From: Pseudomonas saponiphila
Lineage (GTDB): Bacteria; Pseudomonadota; Gammaproteobacteria; Pseudomonadales; Pseudomonadaceae
Direction of reading: 5' to 3'
Length of the DNA stretch: 64,000 nucleotides
Assembly (NCBI RefSeq): GCF_900105185.1
Contig: NZ_FNTJ01000001.1
Location: 1,375,501-1,439,500 of the forward strand
Positions 50,718-58,642 of the stretch are shown one piece after another. Numbering within the stretch: the first letter of the stretch is position 1; each line of letters begins with the position of its first letter. Under the pieces are notes generated by a model that was given only the letters and a program-made list of their open reading frames with translations, made no database searches and was not told where the DNA came from. A program made the translations under genes and the position numbers.

Positions 50718-51383
50718 ATGACAAACCTATCCCCGACCGTTTCCATGGCGGACAAAGTTGCCCTGATCGACAGCCTCTGCGCCAAGGCGCGGATCCTGCC
50801 GGTGATCACCATCGCCCGGGAGCAGGATGTACTGCCACTGGCCGATGCCCTGGCCGCCGGTGGCCTGACGGCCCTGGAAGTGACCCTGCGTTCGCAGTTC
50901 GGCCTCAAGGCGATCCAGATCCTGCGCGAGCAGCGCCCGGAACTGGTGACCGGTGCCGGCACCGTGCTCGATCCGCAGATGCTGGCGGCAGCGGAGGCGG
51001 CCGGCTCGCAGTTCATCGTCACCCCGGGGATTACCCGTGACCTGCTGCAAGCCAGCGTGGCCAGCCCGATCCCGCTGTTGCCGGGGATCAGCAACGCCTC
51101 CGGAATCATGGAGGGTTATGCCCTGGGTTATCGCCGCTTCAAGCTGTTCCCGGCGGAAGTCAGTGGCGGTGTGGCGGCGATCAAGGCCCTGGGTGGCCCG
51201 TTCGGCGAAGTTAAATTCTGCCCGACCGGCGGTGTCGGTCCGGCCAACATCAAGAGCTACATGGCCTTGAAGAATGTGATGTGCGTGGGCGGTAGCTGGA
51301 TGCTCGATCCCGAGTGGATCAAGAACGGCGACTGGGCACGGATTCAAGAATGCACGGCCGAGGCCCTGGCCCTGCTGGACTGA
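50718..51383 (+). CDS. eda: KDPG aldolase (2-dehydro-3-deoxy-phosphogluconate aldolase)
   Basis: It cleaves KDPG to pyruvate and glyceraldehyde 3-phosphate. The protein has 221 residues from the ATG at 50718, which has AAGGA 9 bp upstream; an ATG at 50697 overlapping pgl is an alternative. It is a class I aldolase barrel: LEVTLRSQFGLKAIQ with the catalytic Glu, GAGTVLDPQMLAAAEAAGSQF, and RRFKLFPAEVSGG with the Schiff-base Lys, then KFCPTGGVG. It is the last gene of the operon, with a terminator just downstream. Confidence 0.97.
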   Translation: MTNLSPTVSMADKVALIDSLCAKARILPVITIAREQDVLPLADALAAGGLTALEVTLRSQFGLKAIQILREQRPELVTGAGTVLDPQMLAAAEAAGSQFIVTPGITRDLLQASVASPIPLLPGISNASGIMEGYALGYRRFKLFPAEVSGGVAAIKALGGPFGEVKFCPTGGVGPANIKSYMALKNVMCVGGSWMLDPEWIKNGDWARIQECTAEALALLD

Positions 51384-51419
51384 AGTTTTATCTGATTCGT
51401 TGGTGTGTTCTACGGCTTT

Positions 51420-51452
51420 ACGGTGCGCTTGGTCGGTGCACCGTTTTTTTTT
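51420..51452 (+). terminator. Intrinsic terminator after eda
   Basis: ACGGTGC / GCACCGT arms around an 11-base loop, followed by nine T. Confidence 0.88.
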
Positions 51453-51554
51453 GCCTGGCGAAAAGCCCGGTAGCGTTCAATCGCCACGGCCTGCAACGCC
51501 GCGCTGCTCGGCTGGCGCGGCTGTTGCTGGGCCGGGGGGCGGTGCTCGCGGCGC

Positions 51555-52745
51555 TTAGTGGCGAGCCAGTTCGGTCACCGCCTGGATCAGCCGCTGCATG
51601 TGCTCAAGGGGTGTCGCCAGCCCCGGCGTGATGCGGATGCAGGGGCCGAACCCTGCGCCGTTGCGGACCACGGTGAACAGGTTGTAGTCCTGCAGCAGGC
51701 GATTCACCAGGGCCTGCTGGTCCGAATGCCCGGTGAAGCGCAGGGCGCTGATGGCGCAGCACAGGCGCGGGTCCTGCGGGGTCATGATCTCGACTCCCGG
51801 CAGCTCGCGCAGCGCTTCGCTCCAGGTGTGTCGCAGGTAGTTCAGGCGCGCGCCCTTGGTTGCCGCGCCGCCCATGGCCCGGTGTTCCTCGAACACCCGG
51901 GGCAGGGTCATCAGCGCAGGAATGTTCGGGGTGCTGTAGGGCGTGCGGGCGCGCACGTCATCACTTGGAAAGTGGAACTCGCCCATGTCCGGGGCGATGT
52001 CTTGCAGGCGCTCAGGGTGGATATACAGAAAGCCCAGGCTCAGCGGTGCGCCGATCCATTTATGCAGGTTGAAGCCGGCAAAGGCGATGCCCAGCTCGGT
52101 CAGGTCGAAGTCGATCTGGCCCAGGGCATGGGCGCCGTCGAGGATGATATCGACTCCGTGTTCCCGAGCCGCGGCGGCAATCGCCTGGACCGGCATGACC
52201 AGGCCGCTGCGATGAGTGACGTAGGTTAGGGGCATCAGTCGGAGCCTTGGATAACGCTGGAACGCATTGGTGTAGGCGCCGACAAGGCTGTCAAAACTGG
52301 CAGGGTGCGGGTGGACGATTTCTATCACCTCGACCCCGCGCTGGCGGGCCAGCCAGCGCATGGCGCTTTTGACCGTGTCGTACTCCAGGTCGCTGACCAG
52401 GACCTGGTCGCCCGGTTGCAGGCGGTTGTAGTTGCGGATCAGCGACTGCAGGGCGTCGGAGGCGCAGCGGGTCAGGGCCACGGCATTGTCCGGCACCCCC
52501 AGCAGTGCCGCCAGCTGGCCGCGGATCTGCAGGGCGTCGAGTTGTTCGAAGCGCTGGCGCACCAGCACCGAGTTGCTGCGGTTCACCCAATGGATGTTGT
52601 GCTGGTATTCCTCGGCCACGGTGCGGGTCATGCGCCCGAAATAGCCGTTTTCCAGGTTGATCGGGCCCGGCTCGAGATCGAACTGGCGAGCAATGCCCTG
52701 CCAGTGTTGTTCGTCGCGGGCAAGCGTGTCGGCAGTCCTTGGCAT
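51555..52745 (-). CDS. Class V aminotransferase-fold PLP enzyme (isopenicillin-N-epimerase / desulfurase-like)
   Basis: The protein has 396 residues. The fold-type I cues are INLENGYFGRMTRTVAEEYQ at the N-terminus, VALTRCASDALQSLI, VLVSDLEYDTVKSAM, VDIILDGAHALGQIDFD (the PLP Asp and substrate His region) and FNLHKWIGAPLSLGFLYI with the probable PLP Lys. The closest named relatives are isopenicillin N epimerase-like proteins and cysteine desulfurases. The Cys loop needed for desulfurase activity is not evident. Substrate is unknown. A DUF3820 gene lies 11 bp upstream in the same direction, so the two are probably co-transcribed. Confidence 0.8.
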   Translation of the reverse strand: MPRTADTLARDEQHWQGIARQFDLEPGPINLENGYFGRMTRTVAEEYQHNIHWVNRSNSVLVRQRFEQLDALQIRGQLAALLGVPDNAVALTRCASDALQSLIRNYNRLQPGDQVLVSDLEYDTVKSAMRWLARQRGVEVIEIVHPHPASFDSLVGAYTNAFQRYPRLRLMPLTYVTHRSGLVMPVQAIAAAAREHGVDIILDGAHALGQIDFDLTELGIAFAGFNLHKWIGAPLSLGFLYIHPERLQDIAPDMGEFHFPSDDVRARTPYSTPNIPALMTLPRVFEEHRAMGGAATKGARLNYLRHTWSEALRELPGVEIMTPQDPRLCCAISALRFTGHSDQQALVNRLLQDYNLFTVVRNGAGFGPCIRITPGLATPLEHMQRLIQAVTELARH

Positions 52746-52756
52746 GGCGGGCTCTT

Positions 52757-52993
52757 TCAGTGACGGGGCTTGGGTTTGCCGTGTTTGGCGCGTAGCGGGT
52801 CCAGCAGATCGGACAGTCCGTTGTGGTCGATTTCCTGCATCAGGGCCAGCAGGCCACCCAATTCCCCCTTGGGGAAGCCTTCGCGGGCGAACCAGTTCAG
52901 GTAGGGGCCGGGCAGGTCGGCGAGGATGCGGCCCTTGTATTTGCCGAAGGGCATTTCCCGGGTGACCAGCAGTTCAAGTGTTTCAGGAGTCAT
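52757..52993 (-). CDS. DUF3820-family small protein
   Basis: The protein has 78 residues from 52993. TREMPFGKYKGRILADLPGPYLNWFAREGFPKGELGGLLALM is the DUF3820 signature, named in databases as a putative quorum-sensing-regulated virulence factor after its P. aeruginosa member. The FGKYKG and YLNWF blocks resemble a small nucleic-acid-processing module found beside exonucleases in other bacteria. It ends in a basic tail, HGKPKPRH. It is upstream of the PLP enzyme gene by 11 bp. Function is not established. Confidence 0.78.
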   Translation of the reverse strand: MTPETLELLVTREMPFGKYKGRILADLPGPYLNWFAREGFPKGELGGLLALMQEIDHNGLSDLLDPLRAKHGKPKPRH

Positions 52994-53167
52994 GGGTGGC
53001 CTGGCGGTGGTTCGAACGCCTGTGAAAATACAGGCATTCTGCATGCAGGCCAAATGACAGATCATGCAAATAACGCGGATACAGATTTATTCGGATTGAT
53101 TAAGTCGTTGAAATATAAGTAAAAAATATATGTGAAAAGTCTGGCATGGCGGGTGCAAAGGTTAGTC

Positions 53168-53191
53168 CAGCAGTTAACTCAGCAGTTGACT
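53168..53191 (+). repeat. Two tandem 12-bp repeats in the leader of the DUF2383 gene
   Basis: CAGCAGTTAACT followed directly by CAGCAGTTGACT, about 30 bp before the start codon. Confidence 0.6.
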
Positions 53192-53221
53192 CAACTCTCC
53201 CAACCCGTAAGGAGCCAGACA

Positions 53222-53689
53222 ATGACTGACTTGAACAAAGAAGCGATTTCGGTACTCAACAGCCTGATCGAGACCAGCAAGGACGGTCAGGAAGGGTTCA
53301 AGACCTGTGCCGAGGACATCCAGCATCCGGAGCTCAAGGCGCTGTTCATCAAGCGCTCCGCCGATTGCGCGACTGCCGCTGCCGAACTGCAGTCTGTGGT
53401 GCGTTCCATGGGCGGTGACCCGGAAACCTCCACCAGCCTCAGTGGCGACCTGCACCGCCGTTGGGTCGACCTCAAGTCGCTGGTGACCGGCAAGGACGAG
53501 GAGGCGGTGCTCAACGAGGCCGAACGCGGTGAAGATCACGCGCTGAAGTCCTACAAGGAAGCCCTGGAGAAAATTGCCAAGCACAACCTGGTGGGCATCC
53601 GTGACGTGGTGGAGCGCCAGTACCACGGCGTGCAACGCAATCACGATCAGGTCAAAGTCTTGCGCAACCAGGCCCGTGCCCGTTCGTAA
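53222..53689 (+). CDS. PA2169-type four-helix-bundle protein (DUF2383)
   Basis: The protein has 155 residues, starting at 53222 after a strong AAGGAG; an upstream in-frame ATG at 53132 runs through a low-complexity stretch (QQLTQQLTQ) with no ribosome site. It is an all-helical ferritin-like fold: NSLIETSKDGQEGFKTCAEDIQ, ELKALFIKRSADCATAAAELQ and AERGEDHALKSYKEALEK with spaced Glu/His, then HNLVGIRDVVERQYHGVQRNHDQVK. Members are often stress- or stationary-phase-induced. It is monocistronic, with its own terminator. Confidence 0.82.
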   Translation: MTDLNKEAISVLNSLIETSKDGQEGFKTCAEDIQHPELKALFIKRSADCATAAAELQSVVRSMGGDPETSTSLSGDLHRRWVDLKSLVTGKDEEAVLNEAERGEDHALKSYKEALEKIAKHNLVGIRDVVERQYHGVQRNHDQVKVLRNQARARS

Positions 53690-53706
53690 GTGATAAACCT
53701 GTCAAA

Positions 53707-53733
53707 AACGCCAGCCAGTCTGGCGTTTTTTTA
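53707..53733 (+). terminator. Intrinsic terminator after the DUF2383 gene
   Basis: AACGCCAG-CCAGT-CTGGCGTT stem followed by TTTTTT, 18 bp after the stop codon. Confidence 0.92.
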
Positions 53734-53764
53734 TGCCCGGGATTTAGTGCTGGACGGGATTTAG

Positions 53765-53784
53765 TTAGCTAGCTAATAATTAGC
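53765..53784. promoter_or_regulatory. Palindromic operator candidate upstream of the efflux operon
   Basis: The perfect 12-bp palindrome TTAGCTAGCTAA (53765-53776) is flanked by TTAG on the left and TTAGC at 53780-53784. It lies about 60-80 bp before the efflux start, in an AT-rich island. It looks like a MarR- or LysR-type site; no regulator gene is adjacent. Confidence 0.5.
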
Positions 53785-53844
53785 TCGCGCCCGCTCGTGG
53801 CGATCACGACTATGGTTAATTCATCCCTTCGAGAGTCCCGCTTC

Positions 53845-55833
53845 GTGCCTATTACCTTGCAGGCGTTGTTTGCTCCCAGCCTTCCTGCGTTGCAGTTCGC
53901 GATCAAGACCCTGTTGGGCGGTGGTCTGGCGCTGTGGCTGGCCTTGCGCTGGGGCCTGGAGCAGCCGGCCTGGGCGCTGATGACCGCGTTCATCGTCGCC
54001 CAGCCGTTGTCCGGCATGGTGCTGCAAAAGGGATTGGCCCGGCTGCTGGGGACCTTGATCGGTACGCTGATGTCGGTGCTGTTCATGGGCCTGTTCGCCC
54101 AGACGCCCTGGCTGTTCCTGCTGGCCCTGGCCCTGTGGCTGGGGCTGTGCACCGCCAGTTCCACGCTGCTGCGCAGTGCCTGGTCGTATTCCTTCGTGCT
54201 GGCGGGTTACACCGTGGCGATCATCGCCTTGCCTGCCATCAGCCACCCGTTGACGGTGTTCGATCAGGCCGTGGCCCGTTGCACGGAAATCTCCCTGGGG
54301 ATCATTTGCGCCACGGCCAGCAGTGCCCTGATCTGGCCGATGCGGGTCGAGCGGCAACTGGCGGATCAGGCTCGCAGCGCCTGGCACAGCGGCATGCAGG
54401 CGGCACGCGCGACCCTGGCCGGCGATGCGCTGGCGCGCCAGGGCTTGCTGGAGATACTCGGGCGCATTGTCGCCGTGGATTCCCAGCGGGAGCACGCCTG
54501 GTTCGAAGGCCCGATGGGCCGCCAACGAGCGCGGGCCATCAGTGGCCTGAGCCAGAAGCTGCTGATGCTGTTGCGGATTGCCCGCTCGGTACGCCGCCAG
54601 TGGAAACAGTTGGACGCCGACGAGGCCCGGCAACTGCAGCCCTTGATGGCGCCGGTGCAGGAGGCCCTGGGCGGCTCCGACAAGCAGGCCTTGCAAGCGT
54701 TGCGTCCGCGCCTGCTGGAGGCCTCCCATGATGCCCGGCTCAGCGCGGCGCAGAGCTTTTGTCTGGCACGCCTGGCGCTGCTGCTGGATACCGCTCTGGC
54801 GGCAAGCAATGCGCTGGAAGCGGTGCAGCAAGGGCGCGCGCCGCTGGAGCAGCCGGCAACCCTGACGCCCCATCGCGACCTGTCGCTGGCCCTGGTGTTC
54901 GGTGCTCGCAGTGCCTTGGCATTCCTGACCGTGGCCAGCTTCTGGCTGGCCACGGCCTGGCCTGCCGCCTCTGGGGCCATGCTCCTGACCTGTGTGGTCT
55001 GCAGCCTGTTCGCCAGTCGTGAAAACGGTGCGCAGATCGGCATGAGCTTCATGCGCGGGATCTTCCTGGCGGTTCCGGCGGCGTTCCTGGTGGGGCAGAT
55101 CCTGCTGCCGCAATGGAGCGGTTTTGCGCTGTTGGCCATGGCCATGGGCGTGCCGCTGTTCTTCGGTGCACTGGGCATGGCCAAGCCGCAGACCGGCGCC
55201 ACGGCCACCTCGTTCTGCCTGCACTTCATCGTGTTGATCTCGCCGATGAACCACATGAGTTTCGATGTCGCCAGTTTCTTCAATAACGCCCAGGCCATGG
55301 TGCTGGGGGTGGGAGCTGCGGTGCTGGCCTTTCACCTGCTGATCCTGCGCAACCCGGCCTGGCATGGCCGGCGGCTGTTGGCGGCGACCCTGAGCGATCT
55401 GGTGCGCCTGACCCGGCGTAACCTGCGGGGCGCGGAAAGCTGGTTCGGCGGGCGCATGGCCGACCGTCTGCTGCAACTGGCTCGGCATTACCCGGAGCTG
55501 CCGGAACCGGCCCGCAGCCGCTGGGACGATGGTTTGCTGGGCCTGGATATCGGTGACGAGCTGCTGCACCTGCGCCTGAGCCTGGCGGTGGCCCAGGTGC
55601 CGGTCAGTGCTGCGCAGCGCGAGTATTTCGAGCAGTTGCAACGGGTTCTGGAACAGGGGCCGGCGGGCCCATGTCAGGAAGCGCTGGCGCAGCCCAGCGC
55701 CACCTTGCTCGCCGCCCTGGAGCAACAGCCGCCCAGCGACGCCTTGAAGCTGGCCAAGGGCGCGGTGGTGCAATTGCACAACAGCTGGCGCACTTGGTGC
55801 CGGCAGCAGGAGGACAGCCATGGGGCTGCGTGA
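53845..55833 (+). CDS. FUSC-family aromatic/fusaric acid efflux pump, AaeB-like
   Basis: This inner-membrane protein has about 662 residues. A GTG at 53845 with GAGAG upstream is my choice; in-frame starts at 53812 and 53797 cannot be excluded. There are two hydrophobic halves, each with about five to six helices: FAIKTLLGGGLALWLALRWGLEQPAWALMTAFIV at the front and a repeat after ARSALAFLTVASFWLATAWPAAS, with a cytoplasmic helical region between. This is the AaeB/FusC architecture that works with a DUF1656 protein and a HlyD-type periplasmic adaptor, both encoded directly downstream. Substrate is likely an aromatic acid; not proven. Confidence 0.85.
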   Translation: MPITLQALFAPSLPALQFAIKTLLGGGLALWLALRWGLEQPAWALMTAFIVAQPLSGMVLQKGLARLLGTLIGTLMSVLFMGLFAQTPWLFLLALALWLGLCTASSTLLRSAWSYSFVLAGYTVAIIALPAISHPLTVFDQAVARCTEISLGIICATASSALIWPMRVERQLADQARSAWHSGMQAARATLAGDALARQGLLEILGRIVAVDSQREHAWFEGPMGRQRARAISGLSQKLLMLLRIARSVRRQWKQLDADEARQLQPLMAPVQEALGGSDKQALQALRPRLLEASHDARLSAAQSFCLARLALLLDTALAASNALEAVQQGRAPLEQPATLTPHRDLSLALVFGARSALAFLTVASFWLATAWPAASGAMLLTCVVCSLFASRENGAQIGMSFMRGIFLAVPAAFLVGQILLPQWSGFALLAMAMGVPLFFGALGMAKPQTGATATSFCLHFIVLISPMNHMSFDVASFFNNAQAMVLGVGAAVLAFHLLILRNPAWHGRRLLAATLSDLVRLTRRNLRGAESWFGGRMADRLLQLARHYPELPEPARSRWDDGLLGLDIGDELLHLRLSLAVAQVPVSAAQREYFEQLQRVLEQGPAGPCQEALAQPSATLLAALEQQPPSDALKLAKGAVVQLHNSWRTWCRQQEDSHGAA

Positions 55834-56026
55834 GTGGTCGTTGGGCGGGGTGTTGCTCAGCCCGTTTCTGATTTATGTGGTGCTGGCCCTGGTGGTCACC
55901 GCCGGTCTGCGGGTGCTGGTGCGAGTCACCGGGCTGGGGCGCTGGATCTGGCATGAAGCCCTGTTCGATTGCGCCCTTTACGTGTGCGTCCTGACCCTGA
56001 TCACGGTGGTCCTGGGACCTTTATAA
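55820..56026 (+). CDS. DUF1656 small membrane protein (AaeX-like)
   Basis: The protein has 68 residues and two membrane helices (LLSPFLIYVVLALVVTAGLRVLV and LFDCALYVCVLTLITVVLGPL). It has the DUF1656 opening REWSLGGVLLSPFL. It overlaps the FUSC gene by 14 bp and precedes the adaptor gene, the invariant place of AaeX in such operons. Its role in the pump is unknown. Confidence 0.88.
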   Translation: MGLREWSLGGVLLSPFLIYVVLALVVTAGLRVLVRVTGLGRWIWHEALFDCALYVCVLTLITVVLGPL

Positions 56027-56036
56027 GGAGTTGATT

Positions 56037-56900
56037 ATGCGTACACCTGTACGTGTCGTAGTGACCTTGTGCCTGGTGGCGGTGGCGATCTTCGCCGGGT
56101 ATCACCTGTGGCAGTACTACATGCTCACGCCCTGGACCCGGGATGCGCGGATCCGTGCCGATGTGGTGATCGTGGCCCCGGACGTGTCCGGCTGGGTGCG
56201 CGAACTCAAGGTGGCGGACAACCAGCAGGTCAAGGCCGGTGATTTGCTGCTGAGCATCGATCGCGAGCGTTTCGAGGCCGCGCTGGAGAAGGCCCAGGCG
56301 GTGGTGCAGACCCGCCAGCAGCAACTGAGCCTGCGCGAGCACGAGGCCAGCCGCCGCGCCGCCCTGGGGCCCCAGGCCATCAGTGCCGAACTACGGGAGA
56401 ACGCCCAGATCAACGCCGGTATCGCCCGCGGCGAATTGCGCCAGGCCCAGGCCGAGGCCAAGGTCGCCGAACTGAACCTGGCCCGCAGCCAGGTGCGCGC
56501 ACCCCGCGATGGGCACATCACCAATCTGCGTCTGGCCGAAGGCAACTATGTCAACGCCGGGCAGCCGGTGATGGCGCTGATCGATGATTCGACGTTCTAC
56601 GTGCAGGCCTATTTCGAGGAAACCAAGCTGCCGCGGATCCGCGTCGGCGATCCGGTCAAGGTCTGGCTGATGAGTGCTGGCGATGCCTTGCAGGGGCACG
56701 TGCAAAGCATCAGCCGGGGCATTACCGATCGCAACGCCACCCCTGACGGGCAACTGCTGGCGGAAGTCGAACCGACCTTCAACTGGGTGCGTCTGGCCCA
56801 GCGGATACCGGTGCGGATCCAGCTCGACAAGGTGCCTGAAGGCATCAGCCTGAGTGCCGGCATGACCGCCAGCGTGCAGGTGGAGGAGGGTAAACGGTAG
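56037..56900 (+). CDS. HlyD/AaeA-type periplasmic adaptor of the efflux pump
   Basis: The protein has 287 residues from the ATG at 56037, seven bases after AAGGAG. It has one N-terminal anchor helix (VVVTLCLVAVAIFAGYHLW), then a biotinyl-lipoyl half (VVIVAPDVSGWVRELKVADNQQVKAGDLLLSIDRERFE) and a coiled-coil hairpin (about 80-145). The second lipoyl half is RAPRDGHITNLRLAEGNYVNAGQPVMALID, and a beta-barrel domain ends in GMTASVQVEEG. It links the FUSC pump to an outer-membrane channel not encoded here. Confidence 0.9.
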   Translation: MRTPVRVVVTLCLVAVAIFAGYHLWQYYMLTPWTRDARIRADVVIVAPDVSGWVRELKVADNQQVKAGDLLLSIDRERFEAALEKAQAVVQTRQQQLSLREHEASRRAALGPQAISAELRENAQINAGIARGELRQAQAEAKVAELNLARSQVRAPRDGHITNLRLAEGNYVNAGQPVMALIDDSTFYVQAYFEETKLPRIRVGDPVKVWLMSAGDALQGHVQSISRGITDRNATPDGQLLAEVEPTFNWVRLAQRIPVRIQLDKVPEGISLSAGMTASVQVEEGKR

Positions 56901-56950
56901 GAGTCGGCTTGCCGGCGAATCCATCGCCGTCGTCGGCAGCCGGCTCCTGC
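56897..56950. repeat. REP pair between the efflux operon and the MaoC gene
   Basis: GTAGGAGTCGGCTTGCCGGC starts on the adaptor stop codon and faces an inverted, shortened CGGCAGCCGGCTCCTGC. Confidence 0.75.
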
Positions 56951-56962
56951 CGGGAGCGAGGC

Positions 56963-57433
56963 TCAGCCGATGGTGATGGCCGGCAGGGTCGGCAAGGTCA
57001 CGGTCTGTTGCTTGCGTGGGGCGAGGATCTCGGCCTCGCCGTCCACCACCAGCTCATCGCGCTGGTTGAACACGCGGGTGGCGATGCGCACGCGGAACTT
57101 GGGCAGTTTTTCGAGGATTTCCAGGCGCACGGTCAGGGTGTCGCCGATCCTCACCGGCTTCTGGAAGCTCATCTGCTGGCCGATGTAGATGGTGCCCGGG
57201 CCAGGCAGCTCGCAGGCGACGGCGGCGCTGATCAGCGCGCCACTGAACATGCCGTGGGCGATGCGCTCCTTGAACATGGTGGCGGCGGCGAACTCGGGGT
57301 CCAGGTGCACCGGGTTGTGGTCGCCGGACATGGCGGCGAACAGCTGGATGTCACGCTCTTCGACCGTCTTGCTGTACTGGGCGGTCTGACCGACTTCCAG
57401 GGCTTCGTAAGGGGTGTTGGTAACCTGGGTCAT
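56963..57433 (-). CDS. MaoC-family (R)-specific enoyl-CoA hydratase (PhaJ-like)
   Basis: The protein has 156 residues and a hot-dog fold. The hydratase-2 catalytic pair is visible in FAAMSGDHNPVHLDPEFA (Asp and His) followed by FKERIAHGMFSGALISA. The C-terminal part has GQQMSFQKPVRIGDTLTVRLEI. PhaJ enzymes hydrate trans-2-enoyl-CoA to (R)-3-hydroxyacyl-CoA, linking beta-oxidation to polyhydroxyalkanoate synthesis. The neighbourhood (hydrolase, fadD2, fadD1) is the same as in other pseudomonads and supports a fatty-acid role. Which PhaJ type it is cannot be decided here. Confidence 0.88.
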   Translation of the reverse strand: MTQVTNTPYEALEVGQTAQYSKTVEERDIQLFAAMSGDHNPVHLDPEFAAATMFKERIAHGMFSGALISAAVACELPGPGTIYIGQQMSFQKPVRIGDTLTVRLEILEKLPKFRVRIATRVFNQRDELVVDGEAEILAPRKQQTVTLPTLPAITIG

Positions 57434-57483
57434 GTTGCTGAAATCCTCTGACAGATAAATGAACGTAGCGACTGTGCCAGCCC

Positions 57484-58428
57484 TTACTCCGCGCGGGGCG
57501 GGCGACGGTGTAGCAGGGCCTGATCGAGCCAGGCCAGGACGTCGTGGGTCACTTGGTCACGGTTGCTTTCGTTGAACAGCTCATGACGCGCTTGCGGGTA
57601 GATATTGAGTTGCAGGCACTGGCTGCCGGCCTCGCGCAAGGCGCTGGCCAGATCCTTGAGACGCTTGCCGGCGCTTACTGGATCACATTCACCGCCCATC
57701 ACCAGCAACGGCAGGCCCGGATCGATCTGTGCCAGGTTGGAAATCTTGCTGATCTGCTGCAGGCCGCCCAGCAGGTCGATCCATAGCTGGTTGCTGCAGC
57801 GGTAGCCGCACAAGGGGTCATTCACGTACTTGTCGACTTCTTCCGGGTCGCGGCTGAGCCAGTCGAAGGCGGTGCGATTGGGTTTGAAGGCCTTGTTGAA
57901 CGAGCCGAAGGACAGCCACTCGATCAGGGCGCTGCGTCCAGTTGCGCCCTGGCGCCAGCGTTCGAAACGGGCGATCAGGCTGGCGATGCGGTACAGGGCC
58001 ACGGGCTGGAAGTTCGAGCCGCTGAGGATCGCCCCATGCAGGCTGGCGCTGTGGTGCAGCAGGTATGCCTGGGCGATGTAGCTGCCCATGCTGTGGCCCA
58101 GCAGCACGATGGGGGTGCCAGGGTGCTGCTGGCCGATGTGCTGGTTGAGGCTGGCCAGGTCGCCGACCACCTTGTTCCAGCCGCCGTGATCCGCGTAGTG
58201 GCCGAGCACGCCGTGCTGCGCGGTGTTGCCGTGGCCGCGCTGATCCGGGGCATAGAGGCCATAACCTGCGGCGCACAGGGCCGCCGCCAGCCGGGCATAG
58301 CGCCCACTGTGCTCGGCCATGCCGTGGGACAGCAGGATCACCGCCTTGAGCGCAGGCTCGGGCAGCCACTGGTTGACGAAGAGGCGCTGGTGGTCGCTTG
58401 TGGTCAACCAGAAGGTGTCGTGGGTCAT
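57484..58428 (-). CDS. Alpha/beta hydrolase, monoacylglycerol-lipase-like
   Basis: The protein has 314 residues. AVILLSHGMAEHSGRYARLAAALCAAGYGLYAPDQRGHG is the oxyanion and lysophospholipase/MAGL signature. The nucleophile Ser lies in LLGHSMGSYIAQAYLL, the catalytic Asp in VMGGECDPVSAGKR and the His near YPQARHELFNESNR. No signal peptide is present, so it acts in the cytoplasm, probably releasing fatty acids or handling short-chain esters for the adjacent FadD enzymes. It is 50 bp upstream of the MaoC gene on the same strand, probably one operon. Confidence 0.87.
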   Translation of the reverse strand: MTHDTFWLTTSDHQRLFVNQWLPEPALKAVILLSHGMAEHSGRYARLAAALCAAGYGLYAPDQRGHGNTAQHGVLGHYADHGGWNKVVGDLASLNQHIGQQHPGTPIVLLGHSMGSYIAQAYLLHHSASLHGAILSGSNFQPVALYRIASLIARFERWRQGATGRSALIEWLSFGSFNKAFKPNRTAFDWLSRDPEEVDKYVNDPLCGYRCSNQLWIDLLGGLQQISKISNLAQIDPGLPLLVMGGECDPVSAGKRLKDLASALREAGSQCLQLNIYPQARHELFNESNRDQVTHDVLAWLDQALLHRRPPRAE

Positions 58429-58634
58429 GGCGATTCCTTTGCTCGAAGACGCTGCACTTTATAGCGCATCAATGCGTGTCCGTCCGATTCGTCGGCCTGT
58501 TGGACGCAAGATTCACACAGTTAATGACACACTTGCGCATATTTGCCTGAATCGCCATAGCTGCTAACGTCCGAGGAGCCCCGCCGCTGATAGCGTTACA
58601 GTGGCGTCCCGGACCGTTCAGGCAAAAAGAGGAC

Positions 58635-58642
58635 AAGAATAA
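58635..58642 (+). promoter_or_regulatory. Hfq/Crc-type motif overlapping the fadD2 start
   Basis: AAGAATAA fits AAnAAnAA and ends on the first base of the fadD2 ATG, right after GAGGAC. Confidence 0.5.

Noticed and set aside
53132..53221. N-terminal extension of the DUF2383 protein from an ATG at 53132
   Set aside because: The stretch encodes low-complexity QQLTQQLTQ arising from 12-bp tandem repeats. The ATG at 53222 has a strong AAGGAG.
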